Assembly: GCF_000299415.1 (NCBI RefSeq)
Contig: NZ_AMPG01000002.1
Location: 248,001 to 312,000, forward strand
DNA from: Candidatus Microthrix parvicella Bio17-1
GTDB taxonomy: Bacteria; Actinomycetota; Acidimicrobiia; Acidimicrobiales; Microtrichaceae
Direction: 5' to 3'
Length of the DNA: 64,000 bases
This document shows, piece by piece, positions 27,556 through 38,016 of the stretch. Numbering within the stretch: the stretch's first letter is position 1; every line of letters begins with the position of its first letter. The notes below the pieces were generated by a model, which ran no database searches, was not told where the DNA came from, and was given only the letters and a program-made list of their open reading frames with translations. A program made the translations under genes and the position numbers.

Positions 27556-28056
27556 CTAACAACCGGATTCGGGTTCGGCGCCGGTGAGCGTCCGATCAAG
27601 CTGTCCGGTTCGTAGAAACACCCGACGGCGTTGGGCGTCATCGAGGCCAAACCGGCCCACCGCCCACAGCAGCGCCCCCAGCCCGATCAGCTCGCCCACC
27701 AGCAGCCAGATGCCTGCGCCAAGTTCGGGCAGCCGCTTCCCAAACGCGCCCCCACCGCCAAGGGGCCACCAAAACAACTCGGGCCGAGCGACGGCGCCGT
27801 CCAACACCAGATGCACAAACATGCCGATGGGAAGGCCCAACCAGCGCCGCCGAACCAGCCGCTTGCCCTGGGTGGCCAGCATCACGACCAAGAGGGCGAC
27901 CACCGGCGCCAGCAAGGTGTGAAGTGGGCCCGTGCCAACGGGCAATTCCCCCACCGGCAGCACCGCCCCCGCCATCACCAGCCGGTAGTCCAGCGCCGGG
28001 CTTCGAAACACCGACCAAACAGCCACCCACGACAGGCCCAAGTACCAGAAGAACAC
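27556..28056 (-). CDS. Membrane protein resembling inner-membrane metal-dependent hydrolases (YdjM-like)
   Basis: 166 aa with about four hydrophobic segments. Polar residues sit within membrane stretches (SPALDYRLVMAGAVLP; GPLHTLLAP; GMFVHLVLDG) in the order seen in the LexA-binding inner-membrane 'hydrolase' group, where Asp and His may bind metal. The start is GTG at 28056, 22 bp downstream of the zinc-ribbon gene, so the two are probably cotranscribed. Function unknown. Confidence 0.7.
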   Translation of the reverse strand: MFFWYLGLSWVAVWSVFRSPALDYRLVMAGAVLPVGELPVGTGPLHTLLAPVVALLVVMLATQGKRLVRRRWLGLPIGMFVHLVLDGAVARPELFWWPLGGGGAFGKRLPELGAGIWLLVGELIGLGALLWAVGRFGLDDAQRRRVFLRTGQLDRTLTGAEPESGC

Positions 28057-28078
28057 GGTGGCCTCCGGTTCGCCGGCC

Positions 28079-28837
28079 TCAGCGGGCCAGCAACCGCCCG
28101 CACTCCGGGCAGGTCACCTGGGCGTCAGCCGGGGCCCGCTTGATCCGATCGCGATCAACCGCAGGCAGGCTGAGGTGGCAACCCGAGCACCGCCCGCCGG
28201 TCAGCTGGGCGATGGCCACCCCGCCAAACTGGGTGCGCAGTTGCTCGTAGGTGACCAGCAGCGCGCCGTCCAGCCCGGCCGTCGCCTCGGCCCGACGTTG
28301 GGAGATGCCCTCCAGCTCGGCGTCCAGCACCTCCGACGCCGCCGCAAGACGCCCCATGGCCGCCTCCCGCTGTTCGGAGGCAAGTGCCTGGGCGGCCATC
28401 ACCTTGGTTCGCTCTGCATCGATGGGTTCCACCTGCTCCATCACGTCGAGTTCCTGATCCTCAACGTCACGACGATGCCGCTTCAGCGAGTTCAACTCGC
28501 TCTGGAGGTCGGTGAGTTCCTTCGGCGCCCTCACCGCACCGCCGTAGAGGGTGGCCTCCACCTCTTCGATGTGCGAGGTGATCGATGCGGTCTCGTCTTC
28601 GAACCGCTTCAGGTCGCGTCCCAAGACGTGACGCTGTTCGTCAAGCACCGCCAGCGAGGCGGCTGCGTTGGCCTCCGCCAGGTTGGCTGCATCCACCTCG
28701 GTTCGCTCGGGAAGGGTGGCCAACCGGTGTCGCAACTGGTCGGCTTCGGTGTCGAGCGCCTGCAAGGCGAGGAGTTCCTGCACAACCCCATCCAATCCCA
28801 TCCGCCCGCCCGGCCACAACACGACGGGTTCGGACAA
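28079..28837 (-). CDS. Coiled-coil zinc-ribbon protein (CT398 / Rv2229c-like)
   Basis: 252 aa. A long antiparallel coiled-coil hairpin (about 15-195) is followed by a C-terminal C4 zinc ribbon, CSGC ... CPEC. This layout matches the conserved actinobacterial zinc-ribbon proteins related to chlamydial CT398. Their role is not settled; links to secretion, sigma-54 or nucleic acids have been proposed. Start either at 28837 or at the in-frame ATG 28801. It follows the penicillin-binding protein gene directly. Confidence 0.85.
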   Translation of the reverse strand: MSEPVVLWPGGRMGLDGVVQELLALQALDTEADQLRHRLATLPERTEVDAANLAEANAAASLAVLDEQRHVLGRDLKRFEDETASITSHIEEVEATLYGGAVRAPKELTDLQSELNSLKRHRRDVEDQELDVMEQVEPIDAERTKVMAAQALASEQREAAMGRLAAASEVLDAELEGISQRRAEATAGLDGALLVTYEQLRTQFGGVAIAQLTGGRCSGCHLSLPAVDRDRIKRAPADAQVTCPECGRLLAR

Positions 28838-30769
28838 TCAGCCGAGGCTGCCGCCAAAACGCGCGGAGGGCGCCGGCGGAAAGCTGAGCTGCGGCAGATC
28901 AGCGTGCACTCGGCTCATAAACGCCTGCCAGATTTCGGACGGGTACGACCCGCCGGTCACCTTGATGCCCCCGACGCTGCGCATCTTGTCGCCGTTCGTC
29001 TTGGGATTGCCCATCCACACGGCCGTGGCCATGTACGGCGAATAACCAACAAACCAGGCGTCGCCGTAATCCTGGGTGGTGCCGGTCTTGCCGGCGACCT
29101 GCTGACCCCAGATGCGGGCCTTCGTGCCGGTGCCCCGCTCGACGTTGCTCTGCAGCACGTCGGTCACCCAGCGAGCCACCTCCGGGGTCATGGCCGTGGA
29201 CGGGGCCGCTTGGTGAACGACGATCTCCTGGCCCTGGGCATTCTCCACCCGCTCCACCAGGTACGGGGCGTTGTACTGACCGTCGGCAGCGAACGCCGCA
29301 TAGGCGGCAGCCATCTTGAGAGGTGTGATCTCCTCGGTGCCAAGCGGCAGCGAGATGTTGGCGTCCAACCCGTCAACACCCAGCTTCTTCGCGAAGTCCA
29401 CCACCTTCTGCTGCCCAACGCGCTGGCCAAGACGCACGAAGGCGCAGTTGTTGGACTGAATGGTCTGTTCCTTCAGGCTGGTGGTGGAGCCGCCCGACCC
29501 GTCGTAGTTGCTCACGACGTACGGGTTGGGGTAGCCACCCGGATTGTTGAACGAACATGGGCCCTGGCCCGAGATCGTGTCGTTTGGCACCCGACCCTGG
29601 CTGAACGCCGTGGCCAGCACGAATGGCTTGAATGACGAACCCGGTTGGCGGCCCGGTTCCCGCGTCGCAGCATTGAACTGGTTCTCTCCGCCCAGCGGGC
29701 CGCCGACCAGCGCCCTCACCTTGCCGTTGCCCGGCTCAACCGCAGCCAACGCCGAGACGTAGCGGCCGTCGGTATCGGGGGTCTTCAGCTCAACGGCCTG
29801 CTCGGCGTCCGCCTGAGCCTTCGGATCGAAGGTGGTGTACACCTTGAGCCCCCCCTTGTACAGCAGGTCCTTACCGATCTGAGGGTTGGCGATGAGGCTT
29901 CGCTTCACCTCTTCGACGAAGTAGTTCGTGCCGACCGTCTGGTTTTTGGTCACTCCAACCGGGACTGGCGTCAGTTCGGTGGGCAGCGGCGTGGCGTTGA
30001 TCGTCTTTTCGATCTCCGGGGTGATGACCTCCAATTTGCGAAGGCGTTTTGCGACGAGCGCCCTGCGCGTCTTCGAGGTATCGGGGTGATCGATCGGATC
30101 GTACCGAGAGGGATTGGGAATGATCGACACCAGCAGGGCGATCTCGGGCCACTGCAGTTGATCCACGCTCTTGTTGAAGTACGTCTGCGACGCAGCCTGC
30201 ACGCCGTAGGCCCGGTTGCCCAGATAGACGATGTTCAGGTAGCGCTCCAGGATCTGGTCCTTGGGCATCTGCTTCTCGAGGCGGATGGCCAAGGCCGCCT
30301 CCTTCACTTTGCGCTCCACCGTCTGCTGCGTGCCCAGCAACGACTGCTTCACCAACTGCTGGGTGATGGTGGAGCCACCCTGGGTGATGTCGCCTTCCTG
30401 GGTGTTGGCCACCAACGCCCGCAACGTGCCCCGCACGTTGACGCCGTTGTGCTGGTAGAAGTTGCGGTCCTCAATGCCGATCACACCCTCTTGAAGCTGC
30501 TTGGGGATCTTCTTCAACGGCACCAGTTCGCGGTCCTCGGCCCGGCGCAGAATGGCCAACTCGTTGCCGTTGGCGTCGTAGACGACCGACCGGCTGTTCA
30601 GCTGCTCCAACACGATGTCGGGCTGCTTGGGGACCTGCGCCAGGTGAGCGGTCTTGGCCACCTGCTGAGCCAACATCCGGGTGGACACCACCGTGCCCGC
30701 CACACCAACCGCAAGGGTCACCAGGATGCGAAGAAGGATGCCGGTCTTTGGGAGAATGCCACGCCACAC
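28838..30769 (-). CDS. Class A penicillin-binding protein (transglycosylase/transpeptidase)
   Basis: 643 aa bifunctional peptidoglycan synthase. An N-terminal membrane helix (about 9-30) leads to the GT51 glycosyltransferase domain with catalytic Glu in EDRNFYQHNG and QGGSTITQQLVKQ. The transpeptidase domain has SxxK (GSSFK), SxN (SNN) and KTGTT. Family members polymerise and cross-link peptidoglycan outside the membrane. The start is GTG at 30769. The C-terminus lacks the long Pro-rich tail of mycobacterial PonA. Downstream zinc-ribbon gene starts within 1 bp of its stop. Confidence 0.95.
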   Translation of the reverse strand: MWRGILPKTGILLRILVTLAVGVAGTVVSTRMLAQQVAKTAHLAQVPKQPDIVLEQLNSRSVVYDANGNELAILRRAEDRELVPLKKIPKQLQEGVIGIEDRNFYQHNGVNVRGTLRALVANTQEGDITQGGSTITQQLVKQSLLGTQQTVERKVKEAALAIRLEKQMPKDQILERYLNIVYLGNRAYGVQAASQTYFNKSVDQLQWPEIALLVSIIPNPSRYDPIDHPDTSKTRRALVAKRLRKLEVITPEIEKTINATPLPTELTPVPVGVTKNQTVGTNYFVEEVKRSLIANPQIGKDLLYKGGLKVYTTFDPKAQADAEQAVELKTPDTDGRYVSALAAVEPGNGKVRALVGGPLGGENQFNAATREPGRQPGSSFKPFVLATAFSQGRVPNDTISGQGPCSFNNPGGYPNPYVVSNYDGSGGSTTSLKEQTIQSNNCAFVRLGQRVGQQKVVDFAKKLGVDGLDANISLPLGTEEITPLKMAAAYAAFAADGQYNAPYLVERVENAQGQEIVVHQAAPSTAMTPEVARWVTDVLQSNVERGTGTKARIWGQQVAGKTGTTQDYGDAWFVGYSPYMATAVWMGNPKTNGDKMRSVGGIKVTGGSYPSEIWQAFMSRVHADLPQLSFPPAPSARFGGSLG

Positions 30770-30822
30770 AGACCTGCGATGTTACTTCCGCTGCGAGATG
30801 AAGGGCGCGCGAGGCCTGAAGG

Positions 30823-30853
30823 CCTCACAGGTTGCTGACAGCAACCTGTGAGG
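30823..30853 (-). terminator. 14-bp stem hairpin after nrdB
   Basis: CCTCACAGGTTGCT pairs perfectly with AGCAACCTGTGAGG around a 3-nt loop, 7 bp beyond the nrdB stop; a smaller hairpin (GAGGCC-TGAA-GGCCTC) overlaps it. No T-run follows. Likely end of the nrdAB transcript. Confidence 0.65.
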
Positions 30854-30859
30854 GCCGCA

Positions 30860-31996
30860 TCAGAAGTCGTCGTCGAATCCGACCGTGCCTTCGACCCCCA
30901 CCTGGTAGGACGCCACGGTGCGCTCGAAGAAGTTGGCCAGTTCCTGCACGTCCTGGAGTTCAAGAAACCCAAACGGGTTGTGCGAGCCCCACTTGGGGGC
31001 GTAGCCCAGGGCGCCAAGGCGCTGGTCGGCCACGAACTGCAGGTATTCGCGGGTGTCGGCCAGACTCAACCCGGTGACGCCCTGGCTGAGCAGGTCCTCG
31101 GCGAAGGCGTACTCGCACTCGACGGCCTCGGTCATCATCTGACGCACCTGCGCCTCGAGTTCGTCGTCGAAGAGATCGGGCTCCTCCTCACGCACCTGTT
31201 CGATGACCGCGAGGGCGAAGTTCATGTGCATCGACTCGTCGCGGAACACCCAGTTGGTGCCACCGGCCAGGCCGTTGAGCAGGCCCTTGGAGCGCAGGAA
31301 GTACACGTAGGCGAAGGCGGCGAAGAAGAACAGCCCCTCAATGCAGGAGCCGAAACAGATCAGGTTCAGCAGGAACGCCCGGCGGTCGTCCCTGGTGCGC
31401 AGTTCGTCCAACTCGGAGATCGAACCGATCCACTTGAAGCAGAAGTCGCCTTTGGCCTTGATCGAGGGGATGTTGTCGATCGCAGCGAACGCCTGATTGC
31501 GCTCCTCGGGATTGGGCAGGTAGGTGTCGAGCAGCGTCAGATAGAACTGAACGTGCAGCGCCTCCTCGTAGAGCTGCCTCGACAGGTACATGCGAGCTTC
31601 AGGCGAATTGATGTGGCTGTACAGGTTGAGCACCAGGTTGTTGGACACGATCGAGTCGCCGGTGGCAAAGAACGCCACCAATCGGCTGATCAGGTGCTGC
31701 TCGGCGGGGGTGAGGCGGGTGTTCAGGTCGGTGACGTCATCGGAGAAGTCGACCTCGTCCACCGTCCAGGTGTTACGGATGGCGTTCTGGTACATGTCGT
31801 AGAATTCGGGGTACCGCATCGGCCGCAGCGTCAGGTTGAACCCGGGGTTCAACAGTGGGGCGCCGTCGGTCGAGCGCTCCTCGGTGGGGGCCGGGGCGGC
31901 CGGCTCCAGCAACGGTGCCGCGGCGCCGTTCAGGTACGGGGCCCGGCGCTCGTTCGGGGAGAAATCGTTTGATGTAATGGCCTCTGCCAAGGACAT
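30860..31996 (-). CDS. nrdB: Ribonucleoside-diphosphate reductase class I, beta subunit
   Basis: 378 aa, R2 ferritin-like fold. Metal ligands are in ATGDSIVSN (Asp), YEEALHVQFY (Glu, His) and FRDESMHMNF (Glu, His). The tyrosine four residues after the first ligand His matches the radical Tyr122 of E. coli R2, so a tyrosyl-radical class Ia-type cofactor is expected. It follows nrdA by 72 bp on the same strand. The C-terminal acidic tail (GTVGFDDDF) fits the peptide that docks onto the alpha subunit. Confidence 0.96.
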   Translation of the reverse strand: MSLAEAITSNDFSPNERRAPYLNGAAAPLLEPAAPAPTEERSTDGAPLLNPGFNLTLRPMRYPEFYDMYQNAIRNTWTVDEVDFSDDVTDLNTRLTPAEQHLISRLVAFFATGDSIVSNNLVLNLYSHINSPEARMYLSRQLYEEALHVQFYLTLLDTYLPNPEERNQAFAAIDNIPSIKAKGDFCFKWIGSISELDELRTRDDRRAFLLNLICFGSCIEGLFFFAAFAYVYFLRSKGLLNGLAGGTNWVFRDESMHMNFALAVIEQVREEEPDLFDDELEAQVRQMMTEAVECEYAFAEDLLSQGVTGLSLADTREYLQFVADQRLGALGYAPKWGSHNPFGFLELQDVQELANFFERTVASYQVGVEGTVGFDDDF

Positions 31997-32068
31997 GGGT
32001 AGTGCCTCTCGTTCGAAATTGGGTGGTGGTGTTCGTTCGTTACAGGTGCCGCGGCACCCGAACCCGGG

Positions 32069-34492
32069 CTACTGACAGGAATCGCAGCTCTCGGGGTTCT
32101 CCAGCGAGCAGCTGACGGCGTCGCCGTCGGTGGCCTTCGCCGCGGGTGCCGACCTCGTGGTGTTGGTCTGGTTGATGCGGGTCGCCGGGCGGGACCGCAG
32201 GTAGTAGGTGGTCTTCAAGCCCCGCTTCCACGCATACAGGTACATCGAGGACAACTTGCCGATGTTCGGGGACTCCATGAACAGGTTGAGCGACTGGCTC
32301 TGGTCGATGAAGGCGCCACGGTCGGCGGCCATGTCGATCAGGCTGCGCATCGGCAGCTCCCAGGCGGTACGGAACCGTTCGCGGATCTCTGCTGGGATCT
32401 CGTCGATCTGGGCGATCGAACCCTCCGACCGCTTGATGGCGCCGATGATGTCCTCGTTCCACAAGCCCCGGCTCTGCAGTTCCCGTACCAGGTAGGTGTT
32501 GACCTGCAGGAACTCGCCGGAGAGGGTTTCACGCTTGAACAGGTTGGAAACCTGAGGCTCGATGCACTCGTAGCAACCGGCGATCGAGGCGATCGTGGCG
32601 GTTGGCGCGATGGCGATCATCAGCGAATTGCGAAGGCCCACGTGTGCGATGCGTGCCTTGAGCGCATCCCAGCGGCCGGTGTCGGTGGGCGTCACGCCCC
32701 ACAGATCAAACTGCAGGTCGCCCCTGGCGGCTCGGGTCTGATCGAAGCCCCCGTGTGGGCCCGACGCCTCGGACAACGTCGCTGAGGCGGTCAACGCGTG
32801 AAAGTAGATCTCTTCGGAGATCTTCGCCGACAGAGCCCTCGCCTCGGGCGAGTCGAAAGCCAGCTTCAGCTTGAAGAACACGTCCTGGAGGCCCATGATG
32901 CCCAACCCCACCGGCCGCCACTTGTCGTTGGAGTTGCCGGCCGCGTCGGTGGGATAGAAGTTGATGTCGACCACCCGGTCCAGGAACGGCAGCGCCAAGG
33001 CCACCACCTCGCCCAGCCGCTCGAAGTCGAACGCCGGCTCACCGGAGCCAGGGTCGGGCCGAACCATGGCCGAGAGGTTGACCGAACCCAGGTTGCACAC
33101 CGCCGTCTCGGCCTGGTTGGTGACCTCGAGGATCTCGGTGCACAGGTTGGACAGGTGCACGACGTTTCCCGGGTTACCCGTCTGGTTGCACTTGGTGTTG
33201 GAGCTGTCCTTGAAGGTCATCCAACCGTTGCCGGTCTGCGCCAACGTCCGCATCATCTTGGCGTACAGCTCACGCGCCGAAACCTGACGCACATACAGCC
33301 CGGCGGACTCGGCCTCGGTGTAGGCGGTGCGGAAGTCTTCGCCGTACAGGTCGACCAGTTCGGGCACCACCTTGGGGTCGAACAGCGACCACTGCCAATC
33401 CTGTTCAACACGCTCCATGAACAGGTCGGGCACCCAGTTGGCCACGTTGAGGTTGTGGGCCCGCCGCGCGGCATCGCCGGTGTTGTCCTTGAGGTCGAGA
33501 AACTCCTCGATGTCCGCGTGCCAGCTCTCGAGGTACACGCAGGCGGCACCCTTGCGACGACCGCCCTGGTTGACCGCGGCGACTGAGCTGTCGAGCGTCT
33601 TGAGGAACGGCACGATGCCGTTGGACAGACCATTGGTGCCGGTGATCAGCGAGCCACGGGAGCGGATTCGGCTGAAGCTGAGGCCGATACCACCCGCATG
33701 CTTGGACAGTCGGGCAACGTCCTTGTAGCGGTCGTAGATGGCGTCGAGGGAGTCTTCGGGGCTGTCGAGCAGGTAGCAGCTGGACATCTGGGGGTGGGTG
33801 GTGCCCGAGTTGAACAGCGTCGGGCTGGACGGCAGGTACTCCAGCGCCGAGATCAGGTTGTAGAACTCGATGGCCTCGGCGGGCGTGGTCGCCAAACCGC
33901 AGGCAACGCGCATGAGGAAGTACTGCGGGTTCTCGGTGACCTTGCGCTCGGTGGGGTGGCGCAGCAGGTAGCGGTCATAGACCGTGCGAAGCCCGAAGAA
34001 CTCGTAGTTCCAGTTGCGCTCGGGTGCGATGGCGGCGTCAAGCTCGGCTGCGTTGGCGGTCACGAAGGCGGCGGTTTCCTCGCCGATGAGTCCAACGTTG
34101 GCTCCGAGGCCGACCGACTCGGAGAACGACCCGATTCCGAGACGGGCCACCTCCTCGTCGATGATGACGCCGAGCAGCCTGGCGGCCAGACGGCTGTAGT
34201 TGGGCTCCTCGGAGATGAGGGCGGCCGCCGTGCGCACCGCCAGGTGATCCAGTTCCTCGGTGGTGGAGCCGTCGACCAGGCCTGAGATGGTGCGGAGCGC
34301 CACCCGCATGGGGTCCACGGCATCGAGCCCGTCGGCGAAACGCTCCACCCGGGTGACGATCTTGTTCAGATCGATGGCGTCCAGGCTGCCGTCGCGCTTG
34401 CGAACCCGCATTCGAGGGGTCGCCTCACCGAATTCGCTGAGCCCGGACGGATCGTCCGGGGCGATCGAACGGAGATCTTCCTGGATGGCCAT
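32069..34492 (-). CDS. nrdA: Ribonucleoside-diphosphate reductase class I, alpha subunit
   Basis: 807 aa. An N-terminal ATP-cone (about 28-115) gives allosteric activity control. The catalytic core has SSCYLLD (redox Cys), NLCTEI (the N-x-C-x-E triad with the thiyl Cys) and the partner Cys in TAVCNLGSVNLS. The C-terminus ends with a shuttle pair, ESCDSCQ. It reduces ribonucleoside diphosphates to deoxynucleotides with NrdB. Transcription starts upstream from a strong promoter overlapped by two candidate NrdR boxes. Confidence 0.97.
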   Translation of the reverse strand: MAIQEDLRSIAPDDPSGLSEFGEATPRMRVRKRDGSLDAIDLNKIVTRVERFADGLDAVDPMRVALRTISGLVDGSTTEELDHLAVRTAAALISEEPNYSRLAARLLGVIIDEEVARLGIGSFSESVGLGANVGLIGEETAAFVTANAAELDAAIAPERNWNYEFFGLRTVYDRYLLRHPTERKVTENPQYFLMRVACGLATTPAEAIEFYNLISALEYLPSSPTLFNSGTTHPQMSSCYLLDSPEDSLDAIYDRYKDVARLSKHAGGIGLSFSRIRSRGSLITGTNGLSNGIVPFLKTLDSSVAAVNQGGRRKGAACVYLESWHADIEEFLDLKDNTGDAARRAHNLNVANWVPDLFMERVEQDWQWSLFDPKVVPELVDLYGEDFRTAYTEAESAGLYVRQVSARELYAKMMRTLAQTGNGWMTFKDSSNTKCNQTGNPGNVVHLSNLCTEILEVTNQAETAVCNLGSVNLSAMVRPDPGSGEPAFDFERLGEVVALALPFLDRVVDINFYPTDAAGNSNDKWRPVGLGIMGLQDVFFKLKLAFDSPEARALSAKISEEIYFHALTASATLSEASGPHGGFDQTRAARGDLQFDLWGVTPTDTGRWDALKARIAHVGLRNSLMIAIAPTATIASIAGCYECIEPQVSNLFKRETLSGEFLQVNTYLVRELQSRGLWNEDIIGAIKRSEGSIAQIDEIPAEIRERFRTAWELPMRSLIDMAADRGAFIDQSQSLNLFMESPNIGKLSSMYLYAWKRGLKTTYYLRSRPATRINQTNTTRSAPAAKATDGDAVSCSLENPESCDSCQ

Positions 34493-34504
34493 GTGCTTCC
34501 CCTA

Positions 34505-34563
34505 CCCCTACATCTTGTGGTGAAATGCCGCCGGAGTGAGCTCGAAGCCCTACATCTTGGGTG
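34505..34563 (-). promoter_or_regulatory. Two candidate NrdR boxes upstream of nrdA
   Basis: Two near-identical sites, CCCCTACATCTTGTGG (34505-34520) and CCCTACATCTTGGGTG (34548-34563), are exactly 42 bp apart, four helical turns. Paired boxes on one helix face are the known NrdR pattern. The distal box abuts the predicted transcription start. Confidence 0.7.
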
Positions 34564-34574
34564 GCAGGCATGTA

Positions 34575-34604
34575 ATTACAGTCATGAAACTACGAGCCTG
34601 TCAA
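34575..34604 (-). promoter_or_regulatory. nrdAB promoter
   Basis: Minus strand: TTGACA at 34604-34599, an 18-nt spacer, TGTAAT at 34580-34575. The -35 is perfect and the -10 has one mismatch. Start of transcription would be near 34568. Confidence 0.65.
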
Positions 34605-34692
34605 CGGTAAGGCCGAGGAATTCGCGACTCCCTTGAGCGGTCGCCGGAATCGAGTTGAGACCCGACCCGGCATCTCCGCCAGACTGGGGCCC

Positions 34693-37600
34693 ATGGCCCA
34701 CCTCAGCCCGCAAGCGAACGCGGCACACGCACCCAAGCCGTACCCCTCGGTGCCAACCCGCGCCGACTACCCGGCGATCGAGCGGGCGATCCTTGACCGG
34801 TGGGACGACGAAGCGACGTTCGAGGCATCGGTCGAGGCACGAAGTCCCGACGACGAATTCGTGTTTTACGACGGTCCGCCGTTCGCCAACGGCCTGCCTC
34901 ACTACGGCCACCTGTTGACCGGCTACGTCAAAGATGTCGTGCCCCGCTACCAGACCATGCGGGGCAGGCGGGTGGAGCGGCGCTTCGGCTGGGACTGTCA
35001 CGGCCTCCCAGCCGAGATGGAGACCGAACGCCAGTTGGGCGTCGCAGGGCACGCGGCCATCAACGAGTACGGCGTGGGTCGGTTCAACGACGCCTGCCGC
35101 ACCTCGGTGCTGCGCTACACCTCCGAGTGGGAGCGCTACGTCACCCGCCAGGCCCGCTGGGTGGACTTCCACGACGACTACAAGACCATGGACGCCCCCT
35201 ACATGGAGTCGGTCATCTGGGCCTTCTCCGAGCTGTACCGCAAGGGGCTGGTGTACGAGGCCAAGCGGGTGATGCCCTACTCGTGGGGCGCAGAGACACC
35301 CCTGAGCAACTTTGAGATCCGCCTCGACGACGCCATGCGACCCCGTCAGGACCCGGCACTCACGGTGGCCTTCAGCCTGACCGCCACCGATGCGGCGACC
35401 CTGAGCCAGGCGGCCGGACTGGCCGGGTTCGACACCCCGGTCGTCCTGTTGGCATGGACGACCACCCCGTGGACGCTTCCGGCCAACCAGGCGCTGGCGG
35501 TCGGCCCCGACATCTCCTATGACCTGGTGGAGCAAGACGGCGTCGTCTACGCCATCGGTTCCGCCGTGCGGGACAACTACGCGCGCGAGCTGGGCGAGGG
35601 CTCCGTGGTGGGCAGCGTCACCGGCGAGGCACTCGTCGGCCTCAGCTACACCCCGTTGTTCAGCTACTTCGAGGAGGAGGCCGAGGCCCACGGTGCCTTC
35701 CGGGTGCTCGCCGGCGACTTCGTCGACACCACCGATGGCACCGGAATCGTCCACATCGCACCGGGCCACGGCGAGGACGACCAACGCCTCGGCACCGAGG
35801 CCGGCCTCGAGATGATCTCCCCGGTGGACGAGAAGGGCCGCTACACCAGCGAGGTCACCGACTGGGCCGGCATCAACGTGCTGGAGGCCAACCCGCTGAT
35901 CACCACCGCACTCAAGGAGCGCGGCGTGGTGCTGCGCCAGGAGACCTACGACCACAATTATCCGCACTGCTGGCGCACCGACACGCCCATCATCTACCGG
36001 GCCGTGTCCTCCTGGTTCGTGGAGGTCACCGCGTTCCGCGACCGCCTGGTGGAACTCAACCAGGAGATCAACTGGATTCCGGGCCATGTGCGGGACGGCC
36101 AGTTCGGCCAGTGGTTGGAGGGCGCACGCGATTGGTCGATCTCCCGCAACCGGTTCTGGGGCACACCGATCCCGGTTTGGCGCAGCGACGACCCTGCGTA
36201 CCCCCGCCTCGACGTGTACGGATCGCTCGACGACATCGAGGCCGACTTCGGGGTGCGCCCCGAAGACCTGCATCGACCCGGGATCGACGAACTGGTTCGT
36301 CCCAACCCGGACGACCCCACCGGAGCGTCGATGATGCGTCGCGTCCCCGAAGTGTTCGACTGCTGGTTCGAGTCGGGCTCGATGCCCTACGCCCAGGTGC
36401 ACTACCCGTTTGAGAACGCCGAGTGGTTTGAGGAACACAGCCCGGCCGACTTCATCGTGGAGTACATCGCACAGACCCGCGGCTGGTTCTACACACTGCA
36501 CGTCCTGGCCGGTGCACTGTTCGACCGGCCGGCGTTCTCCAACGTGATCTGCCACGGCGTCGTCCTGGACCACGAGGGCCGCAAGCTGTCCAAGCGGCAC
36601 CGCAACTACGCCGACCCGGAGGAGGTCATGGAGTCGATCGGCTCCGATGCGCTCCGTTGGCACCTGATGAGTTCTCCGATCATCCGTGGCGGCGACCTCC
36701 GGGTGTCCGAGGACGGCAAGGAGTTTGCCGAGGTCGTCCGCCTGGTGCTCAACCCGATTTGGAACACCTTCAGCTTCCTGACGACCTACGCCAACATCGA
36801 CGGTCACCGGGCCAGGTTCCGCTGCGACGCCGAAGGAGCACTCGACCGCTACCTGCTGGCCAAGACCGCTCAACTGCGAGCCTCGATGACCGCGGCGATG
36901 GACGCTTACGACATCCCCGGCGCCTGCAATCAGGTGGCCAGCTACCTCGATGCGCTCACCAACTGGTACGTACGGCGATCGAGGGATCGTTTCTGGGCAC
37001 CGGCCCGCCGCACCGCCGGCGGCGAACTTTCGCCCGACAAGACCGATGCGTACGACACGCTGTACACCGCACTCACCACCCTCTGTCGGCTGGTGGCCCC
37101 GCTACTGCCGATGGTGGCCGAGGAGGTCTACACGGGCCTCACCGGCGAGACGTCGGTGCACCTGGCCGACTGGCCCACGGAGGACGAGTTGCCGGCGGAT
37201 GAGGCCCTGGTCGACGCCATGGACCGGGTGCGGGCGGTGGCGTCCACGGTGCTGTCGCTGCGGGAGGAGCGCCGCCTGCGCACCCGGCTGCCCCTCGCAG
37301 ACCTGGTGGTCGCCGGCGCCGATGCCGAGTCGCTTCGGCCCTTCGTCGGCCTCATCACCGACGAACTCAACGTGAAGGCGGTGCGCCTGGAGGCGGACCC
37401 GGATGCCTACGCCACCGCGGTACTCCGGCCCAACGCGAAGCTGCTGGGCCCCCGCCTTGGCAAGGACGTCCAACAGGTGATTGCCGCAGCACGTTCGGGC
37501 GAATGGAAATCCAATACCGACGGAACCGTCACGGCCGCAGGACAGATCCTCCAGGCCAACGAGTTCGAACTGGCCATCACGCCCATCGAGTCGGCCGGCG

Positions 37601-37995
37601 AAGATGACGACAACGCTGCCGAGCCACGAGCCACAGCGTCCGTGCGCATGATCGACCCCGAGGGCCACGCGGTCAACCTGGGCCTGGTGGTGAGCCTGGA
37701 CGTGGTGCTCACCGACGAGTTGGTCGCCGAGGGCCGGGCACGCGACGTGGTGCGAGCCATCCAACAGGCCCGCAAGGACGCGGACTTCATGATCACCGAT
37801 CGAATCCGGGTGACGCTCGCCGCTGCGTCGCCGGAACTCGTCGCAGCCATCGAGGCCCACAGCGACCACATCGCTTCAGCAACACTCGCCGAACACCTCG
37901 ATCTGGTCACTGCCGACGGCACCGACGCGCCGGGGAACACGGTCGATATTGACGGATCACCTTTATTGCTCCACGTCGAGCCGCTGCCTTCGTGA
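34693..37995 (+). CDS. ileS: Isoleucyl-tRNA synthetase (type 2-like)
   Basis: 1100 aa. HIGH motif as HYGH in [14 protein letters not shown], the [11 protein letters not shown] segment, the editing domain (about 200-400, with [12 protein letters not shown] and [15 protein letters not shown]) and the KMSKS loop as [12 protein letters not shown]. No C-terminal zinc-binding cysteines are present, and the KxSKR-x-NY-x-DP form fits the eukaryote-like type 2 enzymes, which are often mupirocin-tolerant. The ATG at 34693 gives the expected N-terminus; upstream in-frame starts lie in the intergenic promoter region. It is divergent from nrdA. Confidence 0.97.
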   Translation: MAHLSPQANAAHAPKPYPSVPTRADYPAIERAILDRWDDEATFEASVEARSPDDEFVFYDGPPFANGLPHYGHLLTGYVKDVVPRYQTMRGRRVERRFGWDCHGLPAEMETERQLGVAGHAAINEYGVGRFNDACRTSVLRYTSEWERYVTRQARWVDFHDDYKTMDAPYMESVIWAFSELYRKGLVYEAKRVMPYSWGAETPLSNFEIRLDDAMRPRQDPALTVAFSLTATDAATLSQAAGLAGFDTPVVLLAWTTTPWTLPANQALAVGPDISYDLVEQDGVVYAIGSAVRDNYARELGEGSVVGSVTGEALVGLSYTPLFSYFEEEAEAHGAFRVLAGDFVDTTDGTGIVHIAPGHGEDDQRLGTEAGLEMISPVDEKGRYTSEVTDWAGINVLEANPLITTALKERGVVLRQETYDHNYPHCWRTDTPIIYRAVSSWFVEVTAFRDRLVELNQEINWIPGHVRDGQFGQWLEGARDWSISRNRFWGTPIPVWRSDDPAYPRLDVYGSLDDIEADFGVRPEDLHRPGIDELVRPNPDDPTGASMMRRVPEVFDCWFESGSMPYAQVHYPFENAEWFEEHSPADFIVEYIAQTRGWFYTLHVLAGALFDRPAFSNVICHGVVLDHEGRKLSKRHRNYADPEEVMESIGSDALRWHLMSSPIIRGGDLRVSEDGKEFAEVVRLVLNPIWNTFSFLTTYANIDGHRARFRCDAEGALDRYLLAKTAQLRASMTAAMDAYDIPGACNQVASYLDALTNWYVRRSRDRFWAPARRTAGGELSPDKTDAYDTLYTALTTLCRLVAPLLPMVAEEVYTGLTGETSVHLADWPTEDELPADEALVDAMDRVRAVASTVLSLREERRLRTRLPLADLVVAGADAESLRPFVGLITDELNVKAVRLEADPDAYATAVLRPNAKLLGPRLGKDVQQVIAAARSGEWKSNTDGTVTAAGQILQANEFELAITPIESAGEDDDNAAEPRATASVRMIDPEGHAVNLGLVVSLDVVLTDELVAEGRARDVVRAIQQARKDADFMITDRIRVTLAAASPELVAAIEAHSDHIASATLAEHLDLVTADGTDAPGNTVDIDGSPLLLHVEPLPS

Positions 37996-38016
37996 GGGCG
38001 CTGCCTTCGTGAGGGC
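37983..38016. repeat. Perfect 17-bp tandem duplication over the ileS stop codon
   Basis: GCTGCCTTCGTGAGGGC occurs twice back to back (37983-37999, 38000-38016). The ileS TGA (37993-37995) is in the first copy. Confidence 0.95.

Noticed and set aside
34605-34692. T-box riboswitch upstream of ileS
   Set aside because: Only about 90 bp separate ileS from the nrdA -35, and I see no T-box or specifier-loop sequence.
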